Assembly (NCBI GenBank): GCA_029263395.1 | Contig: JAJCXO010000112.1 | Coordinates: 1 to 64,000, forward strand | Reading direction: 5' to 3' | Length of the DNA: 64,000 nt | From: Acidobacteriota bacterium | Lineage (GTDB): Bacteria > Acidobacteriota > Thermoanaerobaculia > Multivoradales > J023 | In this document: positions 24,359 through 32,151 of the stretch, in pieces | Numbering within the stretch: position 1 is the stretch's first letter | Layout: each line of letters starts with the position of its first letter | The notes under the pieces: generated by a model | Told to the model about the DNA's origin: nothing | The model's input: only the letters and a program-made list of their open reading frames with translations | Database searches by the model: none | Made by a program: the position numbers and the translations under genes

Positions 24359-26658
24359 GTCGGCCATGTTTAGTTGTCGGGCTGGGGGGTATCGGCTGGC
24401 GGGCGGCTGCAGCTTGTCGGGAGGCGTATCACCAGATCCCTGAACCGTATCGCCTGCCTGCCAGCTTTCTCGGAATCGATCTGCGGGCCGGTCAAGGTGT
24501 CGCTAAAGATGATGACTTGGTGTTGCTCTCAGCGGCTGAGTTGCGTGAGGTGTTGGCGCACTTGGACACCCTCGTCGACGGTAGGCCAGCTTGGTCCACG
24601 GTACACGACTGGTTCCCGGACCGTCAGATTTTTGCTCATGTCCCGGAGCAGCCAGAAGGTACGGGCCTAGCCCGCCCACTCGGCAGGCTATCGTTATGGA
24701 TTCCAGCCCACACCGAACTGGTTCGAGGAGCGCTTTGGCGACGTTTGGAGGAGCTACGCGGTCGCGCGGGATCGCACGACGACCGGCGCCCGGATGTGAT
24801 TCTCATCGCCTCTGCTTGGGGTGGTACCGGGTCGGCCTTGGCGTTGGATGTCGCCAGTCTGGTGACCAGCTTGACACCCATCGGTCGACAGGATGTTTAC
24901 CTGGTATTGCCTCAGGATTTGTCCTCGAGCGGCCCAGGGGCGGCGAGCTTCGAGAACACTTATGCAACGTTAATCGATTTTGCCCTTGCGCCAAGGTTCC
25001 CTCAACGGGTGATCAAGGTGGACGGGCCGCCGACGATAGACTTGGTTCGCGAACGAGGGCGGACGCTCTCACCCTACGTTGTGCTCCGCCCGAATCTCGG
25101 GCGCAGCTCTGCGGTTGCCACAACTTTGGCTGAGATCGTGACGGCTCGCCTACGGCGCAGCCTAGCCTTGGCGCTCGCTGACCGGCGACAACGCACAGCC
25201 AGGGTTCACTTCCTCCCAAGGCCGATTCGTTGGCTATCGCGGCTGCGGTCGAGTGCCGCGGCATCGTTACCTCTGATCCGGATCGAACAGTTGCTGCCCA
25301 ACCTCGAGACTGTGCTGAGCGAAGAGTTGGTTGCTCAGGGTTTGGAGCAGCCCGAGTCCACGACGGCCGACGGATCGGCCCCGGAATCGATGTTTCGGGA
25401 GTTCGAAAGCGCAGTCGAAGTTCTGATTCAGAAACAGGAGAGCCTGCACACGCAGGTCAAGGCTCTTTTGGAGGCCGAGGAAGACCGCAAGGCTCACGGC
25501 GACGAGAAAGATAGGCTCCATCTCTTGTTGGAGGAACCCGCTGAGATCGACAATCCCAAAGAGCTCCATAGTCTGCTCGACGCTCTCGGAAGTTCCGCGT
25601 TGTACCACAGCCTGGAACGCTCCGCATCGGAGCTGGGGGGCAAGCTGGCGGAGTTTCCGGCAGAGCTCGTCGGCTCGGCTTTCCTGGATCAATGGCGGCA
25701 GCTGAAGAAGCGGCTGAAAGAACAACACCAAAACGGAGGTGATCTCGAGCCTCGGCGCCGGGCCTGGAAACTCTGTGTCGAGGAGATCCTAAGGTTCGAG
25801 CGAGCGCTCGACAACCTCCAGCCCTGGCGCCGGTTGCCTGTTCCTGCGCGGGTGCACCACCGCAACGCACAGATCAAGAAGGCATTGATAGTAGAATCGA
25901 TTGAACTCCATGACTGGCAGCACGCGCTGGACTCAGCTATCCAAGTCGGCGCACTGTTACTGCTGAAGGAGCACCTGCCGCTACTCCCGATCACCCGCGG
26001 GGATCTTGAGGCGACGCTTGAGTTGACACCTGAGCCGGTGGGCGCCGAGCCGGTTGATGAGGTAACAACTGAACGGGAGCTTGAGGCACTGCGCCATTTC
26101 ATTGCTTACCACCAGGAAGCTGCTCCGACCGATGCCGAGAGCATTTCAGCGCGTTTACGATCCTGCGTCGACAGCTTCGGGAGTCTCTTCCTCCCAGATC
26201 CGGGCGCCAAGAGTCTCGATAACTTGATTGCCTCTTGCCGGACCGATGCCTTCGCCGCTCGGGCTGCTTCGCCGTCTTTTCGGTCGTTGACAGTCCTGCT
26301 ACCTGAAGGGCTAATCTGGCCTGAAGGTGAGGACGCCTTGATACAGGTGATCCAACAGCAGGCCAAGGATGCTCTCGGCGTAAGAGCTGAGATCATTCGC
26401 GGTCCCTCGGACAAGATCGTTTGCTATGTGGAAGAGAGTGACCAGCCGTTGCAGAATCTCGAGCCTCTGGCTCAGTATCAGAGCGCCTATAGCTGCCATC
26501 CGCATCCATCGACGCTCCACATCGATCGTCGCTGGGTCGAGAGCGAAGATGGGCGAAGACTCCTAGAGGGGCTTCAGCCCGAGTCTGGAGTACAAAGTGA
26601 TGGGCTGACCATGGAACAAGACGGGTCGGGCGAGACGTTGCCAGGCCCGACGCACTAA
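24355..26658 (+). CDS. Second tubulin/FtsZ-superfamily protein, without zinc tail
   Basis: A 767-residue paralogue of the 19519 product. It keeps LVVGLGGIGWRAAAA (loop at residues 7-15) and SAWGGTGSALALD (tubulin signature near 152-164). Homology extends to the end of the shared core (LLPEGLIWPEG against LAPEGIVWPDG; STLHIDRRWVE against ELFHIDRRLLE), but it stops where the zinc module begins in the longer protein. The middle is a long helical, charged region with coiled-coil character. Two non-identical tubulin-like subunits in one operon suggest a heteropolymer or a GTPase plus a regulator. Substitutions such as GGIG for GGTG hint that nucleotide binding may differ. It is the last gene of the operon. 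Confidence 0.85.
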   Translation: MSRPCLVVGLGGIGWRAAAACREAYHQIPEPYRLPASFLGIDLRAGQGVAKDDDLVLLSAAELREVLAHLDTLVDGRPAWSTVHDWFPDRQIFAHVPEQPEGTGLARPLGRLSLWIPAHTELVRGALWRRLEELRGRAGSHDDRRPDVILIASAWGGTGSALALDVASLVTSLTPIGRQDVYLVLPQDLSSSGPGAASFENTYATLIDFALAPRFPQRVIKVDGPPTIDLVRERGRTLSPYVVLRPNLGRSSAVATTLAEIVTARLRRSLALALADRRQRTARVHFLPRPIRWLSRLRSSAAASLPLIRIEQLLPNLETVLSEELVAQGLEQPESTTADGSAPESMFREFESAVEVLIQKQESLHTQVKALLEAEEDRKAHGDEKDRLHLLLEEPAEIDNPKELHSLLDALGSSALYHSLERSASELGGKLAEFPAELVGSAFLDQWRQLKKRLKEQHQNGGDLEPRRRAWKLCVEEILRFERALDNLQPWRRLPVPARVHHRNAQIKKALIVESIELHDWQHALDSAIQVGALLLLKEHLPLLPITRGDLEATLELTPEPVGAEPVDEVTTERELEALRHFIAYHQEAAPTDAESISARLRSCVDSFGSLFLPDPGAKSLDNLIASCRTDAFAARAASPSFRSLTVLLPEGLIWPEGEDALIQVIQQQAKDALGVRAEIIRGPSDKIVCYVEESDQPLQNLEPLAQYQSAYSCHPHPSTLHIDRRWVESEDGRRLLEGLQPESGVQSDGLTMEQDGSGETLPGPTH

Positions 26659-27082
26659 ACGGTCCTCGACGATTTGATCCCTGGCAGCAGCAGCTTGCGC
26701 CATCGTAGGTAGGCAGTGCGGGGCTCTGCAGCTGGTCGAAGACCATCGCTTCATCATGAAGCCGGGACCCAAGACAAAGGGGAGAGGCGACCAGCATCCT
26801 TGACGATGGAGGGCTAAATGCCTGAATCGCGGCTGATTCGGTTCGTGATGACGCCGTTTCCATACGCGATTGACGTGGATGAGCCGGTGATCCTCTGGAT
26901 CAAAAAACTGCAACTTCCCACATCACGCGGCTCGGCGCGACCCTTCCGGCCAGTTTAATGGACGTGAGACCCACAAAGTAATCATTGCCTAGCTGCCCTT
27001 TCAAGCGCTAAGGGCTAGGTCGTGATCAGAAGCAATGGGAAGAATCACACCCCGGCGCGGCATCAAACCCCTTCCGCAGCCG
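26659..27082. other. Gap after tubulin-like operon, little recognisable content
   Basis: A stretch of about 420 bases with no convincing gene. A 46-codon ORF (26818-26958) has GGAGGG before its ATG, but its product (MPESRLIRFVMTPFPYAIDV...) is unrecognised; an overlapping 116-codon ORF lies on the other strand. This may be debris at the right edge of the inserted block. Confidence 0.45.
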
Positions 27083-27391
27083 TGACCCACGTCCCGCCAG
27101 GACCAGCCGGCGATAGCGATGAACACCAGCGGCCAGTTCAGCGCCCGCAGCGCCCATGGCCAGAGCTTCGATGCCGCTGGCGCTCCCCGCGGGGGCGAGT
27201 TCCAGATCAACACCTACACCACCAATCAACAGGGTTTCCCGCAGGCTGTGATCGGTGGCGATAGCACCTTCGTGGTCTGGCAGAGCTTAGGCCAAGGCGG
27301 CTACAACTACGGCATCGTGGGTCAACGTTACTTGAACGAAGCCCTGTTCGCGGACGGCTTCGAGTCCGGCGACACGTCCCGCTGGTTCTGA
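27083..27391 (+). pseudogene. Truncated copy of the secreted FESGD repeat-protein gene
   Basis: Bases 27083-27139 match 7755-7805, and 27146-27391 match 8360-8601, at high identity. The piece between them is missing, and there is no start codon context or signal peptide. The end encodes RSAHGQSFDAAG ... FADGFESGDTSRWF, nearly the same as the intact gene. It is an internally deleted, 5'-truncated duplicate lying in the same orientation about 19 kb from the intact copy, on the far side of the tubulin-like operon. Confidence 0.8.
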
Positions 27392-27402
27392 GAGACCCGG
27401 AG

Positions 27403-27792
27403 TCAGCCTTCGTCTCGCGGCCCATTAAACCTGAAGGCAACCACACAATCAGCGTAGGAATTCGCCGCCAGTTTGTCTCCTTCCACGCAGCAAATGGTTC
27501 TCGGCCCGGAACCACCGTCAGTGTCATCATGCCACTCAACGCAGTACTGCGAATCGTTACAGAGGCTACTGACGGTTGGCGCCTGCCACGTGCCACTCTG
27601 GCCGTAGTCGAGGTGTTCTCCCGCCTGTGAGTCGGTCGGCAGCAATAAACCGCCTAGGCAACACACGCCGAGAATTAGTGTTCGGATTCCCCAACTCTTC
27701 ACGATTCCCCAATGCTGCACGATTCCCCATTGCTGCATAATTCTCCATTGCTGCACGATTTTCCATTGCTGCACGATTCTCCATTGCTCCAT
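27403..27792 (-). CDS. Small Cys-rich secreted protein with hexapeptide repeats before signal peptide
   Basis: 129 residues from ATG 27792, preceded by AAGGAGAG at good spacing. Residues 1-33 are repeats of the form IVQQWR/IVQQWK/IMQQWG, encoded by 18-bp tandem repeats. They are followed by a hydrophobic stretch (IRTLILGVCCLGGLLL) that looks like a signal peptide or anchor, then a Cys-containing acidic tail (SSLCNDSQYC, RTICCVEGDK). It is unusual for repeats to precede an export signal; an in-frame start beyond the repeats (GTG codons) would give a normal signal peptide. A decayed copy lies at 8.6-8.7 kb. Function unknown. Confidence 0.65.
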   Translation of the reverse strand: MEQWRIVQQWKIVQQWRIMQQWGIVQHWGIVKSWGIRTLILGVCCLGGLLLPTDSQAGEHLDYGQSGTWQAPTVSSLCNDSQYCVEWHDDTDGGSGPRTICCVEGDKLAANSYADCVVAFRFNGPRDEG

Positions 27793-27795
27793 CGT
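27702..27795. repeat. 18-bp tandem repeats, about five copies, inside a coding start
   Basis: The unit GCTGCACGATTCTCCATT (plus-strand sense) recurs with small changes. Read leftwards it gives the QQWRIV hexapeptide of the small secreted protein. A multiple-of-three length keeps the frame open whatever the copy number. Confidence 0.8.
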
Positions 27796-27951
27796 AGCTC
27801 TCCTTGTCGATTCGGTCCGCTTGCCCCACTCTCGTCTCTTGTCCCATCCTCAGCAGTGAGATAGGTTCCCAACCTTAACGCGCAAAAAGTCTCACGAACG
27901 TGCCAGCCGGCTTCTGGAGAACCGCTCACAGTGTGCCGACAGCGAATCTAG

Positions 27952-28614
27952 ATGAACTCGGACCAACCTGGAAAACAACGCCTCAGCGGTGACGTCGCAG
28001 CGGTCGGGTCGACACCCGCAGACCCGACCACCATCACTCGCTATTTGCGAGCGTGGAGCGACGGGGACGCTGAAGCCAGGGAACACCTGTTCGAGTTGGT
28101 TTACACCCAGCTCAGCCAGATGGCGGCCAACCGGCTACGGAGCGAAAGAGGCGGCCTGACACTAGAGACCCGGGACTTGGTTCACGAGGCCTTCTTGCGC
28201 CTAGTCGACCAACGGCGGGTGCGTTGGCAAGATCGCGCCCACTTCTTCAACATCTCCGCCCGGATCATGCGCCGTATCCTGGTTGACCACGCCCGCCGAT
28301 CGAAGAGTCTGAAGCGAGGCGGAGACATGGTCTTGGAGAGTTTGGGTGACGTGGCCACCGTCGCGGTGAGCGGCGGCCCCAATCTCCTCGACTTGCATCG
28401 TGCCCTCGACGATCTGGAGCGACAAGATCTGCTGCTGGCCCAAGTAGTTCTGCTACGGGTGTTTGCCGGCTCAACTCAGGAAGAAGCTGCCGAGATCCTT
28501 GATATTCCGTTGCGCACCTTGGCTCGCTCGTGGCGCCGAGCCAAGGCCTGGCTCTACGCCCATATGACAGAAAACGACAACGTCGAAGGTACTCGCGGAA
28601 GGCAATCAAACTGA
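27952..28614 (+). CDS. ECF-type RNA polymerase sigma factor
   Basis: 220 residues with the layout of ECF sigma factors common in Acidobacteriota and Planctomycetes. Region 2 includes LETRDLVHEAFLRLVDQ and FFNISARIMRRILVDHAR. Region 4 is RVFAGSTQEEAAEILDIPLRTLARSWRRAKAWLY, the -35-binding helix-turn-helix. It is coupled to a kinase gene whose start overlaps its stop, the usual pairing for this group, in which the kinase is thought to feed signals to the sigma factor. There is no anti-sigma gene next to it. Start ATG 27952 is supported mainly by frame and length. Confidence 0.9.
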   Translation: MNSDQPGKQRLSGDVAAVGSTPADPTTITRYLRAWSDGDAEAREHLFELVYTQLSQMAANRLRSERGGLTLETRDLVHEAFLRLVDQRRVRWQDRAHFFNISARIMRRILVDHARRSKSLKRGGDMVLESLGDVATVAVSGGPNLLDLHRALDDLERQDLLLAQVVLLRVFAGSTQEEAAEILDIPLRTLARSWRRAKAWLYAHMTENDNVEGTRGRQSN

Positions 28615-31001
28615 CTCCTGAACGTTGGCAGCGAGCTTGGGACCTGTTTGACGCAGCCGCTGACCTGCCGGCAGCACAGCGTGACGTTTGGCTGACCACC
28701 CGCTGCGGCGACGACCCAGAAATCCAGCGGCTGGTGGCGAGTTGGCTACGCGCCGATGCCGACTCGCTAGACTTCTTAGAAGACGATTGGTTGGCCCGAG
28801 AAGTACTGGCCGCCCCCGACCTAATCGGGCGTCAGCTGGGATCCTGTCGGATCATCGAGCGTCTCGGCCAGGGCGGCATGGGCTCGGTGTATCTCGCCCA
28901 TCAGGTGGACGAGATCTTCGATCGCCAGGTCGCAGTGAAGGTGCTGAGCTGGCGCCCCTTCGGTCAAGAAGCCCAACAGCGATTTCAGACCGAGCAACAG
29001 GCATTGGGCAGGGTAGATCACCCGGCGGTGGCGCGTATCTTCGCCAACGGAACAACCACGGAAGGCTTTCCTTACCTGGTCCTCGAATACGTTCCGGGGC
29101 AACCGCTGGATCTCTACTGCGACCACCAAGGCCTGCCTTTGACCGACCGAGTCACCCTCATGCGCCGCGTCTGCCAGGGCGTTTCTGCGTCGCACCAGCG
29201 GCTGATCGTGCACAGCGATCTCAAACCCAGCAACATCCTGGTGCGCGACGATGGTCAACCGAAGCTGCTCGACTTCGGGATTGCCAGTCTGCTCGAACCC
29301 GGGGCAGATCGAACCGAGGATTCGTCCACTTCGATCTCGCGACCGCTCACCCCACACTTCGCCAGCCCAGAGCAGCTGGGGGGTGAACCGCTGTCAACTG
29401 CCAGTGATGTCTTCTCACTAGGCGTCGTGCTGCACAAGGTGCTTTGTGGCACCCTGCCAGCAACCGAAGACGTGGAGCCGTTTCTGCCGAGCGCTACCGT
29501 CTCGGATCAACAGCCGGGTCTGGCCAAAGCCCTGCAAGGGGATCTCGACAGTATCTTGTTGAAGGCCCTGAGCCGAGATCCAGCGAATCGTTACCCGTCG
29601 GTGGAGAGCCTTGACGAAGACCTGGGTCGTTACCTTGAAGGCTTGCCCGTCCAGGCCCGGCAGGGAGGCCGTGGTTATCGGGCGATACGCTTCGTTCGGC
29701 GGAACCGCTGGCCGGCGGCAACAACGATGGCGATCCTGGCGGCACTGCTCATCTTGTCCGGCGGCCTGTGGGTCCACAGTGTTCGGATCGAGCAGGAGCG
29801 CAACGGACTCCAAGAGGTCGCGCAGTTCTTCTTCAGCGTCTTCGAACAAGCAGGCCCCTTGGTGTCCGAGGGGGTCGAAATTTCCCTCGAAGAAGCCCTC
29901 GATCGGAGCTCGGATCACCTCGCCGCCGGTCCGGAAGGTGAGCCACGAATCCACGCCGCCTTAGTCTCGGTACTCGGTGAGATTTATCTTGCGTTGGGCG
30001 AGCCTGAGAAGGCCCTGGCCTGGTCCCAACGAGCCCACGATCTGCACAGCGTGCTGCGAGGTAAAACGAGCCACGAGGCCGCGGTTAGCCTAGACATGGT
30101 GGGCGCGGCGCAGCGTGAGTTGGGCAATCTCGACCAGGCTGAAGCGGCGAACCGGGCCGCCCTAGCGACCTTGCGGATCGATTCCGGACCCGACTTGCGC
30201 CCACTCATTCAAGGCCTCAACAACCAAGTCAACCTCGAATGCTGGCGAGAGAACTACCAAGCCGCCCTCCCCGCTTCTGTAGAAGCCTTGGCTTTGGCGC
30301 GAACCGAGTTGATGCCGGAGGACACCGAAGCCCTCGAGGCGCTGCTCCTTCACGCTCAAGTGACGAGCCATGTGGGTGACCCTGGAACCGCGGTGGCACT
30401 GTATTTAGAGGCCCAGGCAATCCTCGAGCGCAAATTCCCAGGCGGGCATCCTCACCTCGCCAAACTACACAACAATCTCGCCCGCATTTACTCAGCTCAG
30501 GGTAGGGAAGAGGACGAGATCGCTCAGCTGATGACCGCCGACCATCTTTACGAGAAACTCTTCGGACCGGACTTTTACGAACGTGTCAAGCCGCTGTCGA
30601 GACTCGCGGTCCGCGCCAGGGATCGCGGCGACGCCAAGCGTGCGGTCGAGCTTTATCACCTAGCTGCCGAGATTGGCCGCAAGACGAACTCACCCAGTTA
30701 CATTCTCCGCCCCACCGCCTCGTTAGCCAAATTCCTGCTAGCAGAGGGCCGCTGTGCCGAAGCTGAGGTAGCGCTGCGAGCGAGCTTAGGGAAGCTTGCA
30801 CAGCGCGTACAGAAACCTTGGCGATTCTTCGACGCTCAGAGCCTGCTCGGCGAGAGCCTGGCCTGCCAAGGCCAAAGGACCGAAGCTGCTCTCACCCTGC
30901 GCCGGGCCCTGACTGGGCTAGAACCGTTTCGCGAGCAGCTTCCCGAAGTTCATCAGCGAATCGCCGAACGCTTGGCACAGCTGGCGCAATCCTCCGAGTA
31001 A
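28611..31001 (+). CDS. Membrane Ser/Thr protein kinase with TPR domain
   Basis: About 796 residues. The start is taken as CTG 28611 (CTGA overlap with the sigma stop, GGAAGG 8 bases before), because the family usually begins MTPERWQR; the ORF's GTG at 28530 is the alternative. The kinase domain (~70-330) has GQGGMGSVY, AVKVL, HSDLKPSN (HRD changed to HSD), LLDFGIA and SPEQ. One transmembrane helix (AATTMAILAALLILSGGLWV, near 370) is followed by a TPR-rich periplasmic part to the end. The missing HRD arginine means activation-loop control may be relaxed. It probably senses an external signal for the paired sigma factor. Confidence 0.85.
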   Translation: MTPERWQRAWDLFDAAADLPAAQRDVWLTTRCGDDPEIQRLVASWLRADADSLDFLEDDWLAREVLAAPDLIGRQLGSCRIIERLGQGGMGSVYLAHQVDEIFDRQVAVKVLSWRPFGQEAQQRFQTEQQALGRVDHPAVARIFANGTTTEGFPYLVLEYVPGQPLDLYCDHQGLPLTDRVTLMRRVCQGVSASHQRLIVHSDLKPSNILVRDDGQPKLLDFGIASLLEPGADRTEDSSTSISRPLTPHFASPEQLGGEPLSTASDVFSLGVVLHKVLCGTLPATEDVEPFLPSATVSDQQPGLAKALQGDLDSILLKALSRDPANRYPSVESLDEDLGRYLEGLPVQARQGGRGYRAIRFVRRNRWPAATTMAILAALLILSGGLWVHSVRIEQERNGLQEVAQFFFSVFEQAGPLVSEGVEISLEEALDRSSDHLAAGPEGEPRIHAALVSVLGEIYLALGEPEKALAWSQRAHDLHSVLRGKTSHEAAVSLDMVGAAQRELGNLDQAEAANRAALATLRIDSGPDLRPLIQGLNNQVNLECWRENYQAALPASVEALALARTELMPEDTEALEALLLHAQVTSHVGDPGTAVALYLEAQAILERKFPGGHPHLAKLHNNLARIYSAQGREEDEIAQLMTADHLYEKLFGPDFYERVKPLSRLAVRARDRGDAKRAVELYHLAAEIGRKTNSPSYILRPTASLAKFLLAEGRCAEAEVALRASLGKLAQRVQKPWRFFDAQSLLGESLACQGQRTEAALTLRRALTGLEPFREQLPEVHQRIAERLAQLAQSSE

Positions 31002-31044
31002 ACCTTCCGCGGGCGGCGGCCGCTTGAGGTGTGGCGGACAGAAT

Positions 31045-31060
31045 CGGAGATTTTTCTCCG
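31045..31060 (+). terminator. Short perfect hairpin after kinase gene
   Basis: CGGAGA-TTTT-TCTCCG, six perfect base pairs with a four-base loop, 44 bases past the kinase stop and 135 before the next gene. No T-run follows, so termination is uncertain. Confidence 0.35.
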
Positions 31061-31194
31061 CGTGTGGCATGCCCGCGCCTCGGTTTGCGCGTCTCGGGTT
31101 GACTGCCGCTCAATTCGACCTGCCCGTGCCCCCATGGGAGCCACCTCATGGAGACCTCGGACACGGTTTCACAACAACCAGAAAGGGGCTGTTC

Positions 31195-31746
31195 ATGTCC
31201 GCCAATTTCCGCGTCTATTCCATTTTCCTTCATGGTGCCTTGGTCGCTCTGGCGATGTGCTCACTCCTGCTGGTTCGCCAGAACCGCCTCCTCGGCGACC
31301 GTCTCACGTTGCAACAACCGCAGCAGTCAGCCTTCCAGATTGGAGAACCCTTGACCCCCTTCGAAGTCCAGGCGGCAGACAGCAGCCCGCAACTCCTGGA
31401 CATCGGTGCCTCCAAACGCCCCCGCCTGCTCTTTTTCTTCAACACCAGCTGCGGCGCTTGTCGTGAGAACCAGACTCGCTGGCGCGCGCTCTATGAAGCG
31501 CTGGCAGACTCCACCGAAGTGATCGGAGTGAGTCTCGACGGTCCCGAACCAACCCGCGCCTACGTCGACGAGATGGAGTTGCCCTTCCCCACCGTCAGCG
31601 TAACTGACCCCGCGTCCCTCGCCCAAACTCTGGGACTGAACCTGATCCCAGAAACTGTCCTGGTGGATACCCAAGGAAAGGTCGCCGACGCCTGGCTTGG
31701 AGTGCTGACCGACGACAACCTCCAACAGCTCGGGCTCGATTCCTAG
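31195..31746 (+). CDS. Membrane-anchored thioredoxin-like (TlpA/redoxin) protein
   Basis: 183 residues from ATG 31195 (GAAAGGGG upstream); the longer ORF has no ribosome site. One N-terminal helix (IFLHGALVALAMCSLLLV) anchors a periplasmic thioredoxin fold with CGAC active site (FFFNTSCGACRENQ), a peroxiredoxin-like VSLDGPEP turn and cis-Pro region (LIPETVLVD). It should reduce or isomerise disulphides outside the cytosol. The next gene, 66 bases away, encodes a small protein with ten cysteines, a plausible substrate (inference). Confidence 0.88.
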   Translation: MSANFRVYSIFLHGALVALAMCSLLLVRQNRLLGDRLTLQQPQQSAFQIGEPLTPFEVQAADSSPQLLDIGASKRPRLLFFFNTSCGACRENQTRWRALYEALADSTEVIGVSLDGPEPTRAYVDEMELPFPTVSVTDPASLAQTLGLNLIPETVLVDTQGKVADAWLGVLTDDNLQQLGLDS

Positions 31747-31809
31747 AGTTTCCGGTTCGCGGCGGATCGTGTGGATCCGTCTTCCGATGACCCCAACCCA
31801 CAAGGAGAC

Positions 31810-32079
31810 ATGATGAAGAGTTCATCCACTTGGAAGATCGCATTTTCGACCATGTTACTCGCGGTGCTGATGCTGGCCGGTTCGACAGCTTTTGCAAAAG
31901 TTGCACCTCCCCCCTGCACATGGATAGGCAACTGTCCGGTAGCGTTCTGCTCCTCGAGCTCCGACGGTTCGTTCGTGCGCAGATGCAGCGAGTGGGAGCC
32001 CTGCACCGACTGCCAGCGCGATTGCGACGTCCGTCTTGTAGACGGGGCGCAGTGCAAAACCAACTGCGACTATTTCTAG
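31810..32079 (+). CDS. Small Cys-rich secreted protein
   Basis: 89 residues starting at tandem ATGs (31810/31813) just after AAGGAG. The signal peptide ends near GSTAFA; the mature ~57 residues hold ten cysteines (PPPCTWIGNCPVAFC, RRCSEWEPCTDCQRDCD, QCKTNC). It is probably an exported peptide held by disulphides. The thioredoxin-like gene directly upstream could act on it. No known peptide family is recognised, and no modification enzyme (radical SAM, LanM, YcaO) is nearby. Confidence 0.75.
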   Translation: MMKSSSTWKIAFSTMLLAVLMLAGSTAFAKVAPPPCTWIGNCPVAFCSSSSDGSFVRRCSEWEPCTDCQRDCDVRLVDGAQCKTNCDYF

Positions 32080-32151
32080 TTCCCGCCTCCGAGTCCCCGG
32101 GTCCTACCGGGGGCTCGCCCCAACCGATGACCTGTCGCCGACGACACTCGA

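Noticed and set aside
19519-26658. True FtsZ or plasmid TubZ partition system
   Set aside because: Sizes (767 and 1079 residues), zinc tail, vWA partners and lack of a TubR-like DNA-binding partner or centromere repeats do not fit; only the GTPase core motifs are shared.
26563-26913. 116-codon leftward ORF after the tubulin-like operon, and a 46-codon rightward ORF inside it
   Set aside because: Neither resembles a known protein; the leftward one overlaps the end of the tubulin-like gene. I could not tell debris from a real small gene.
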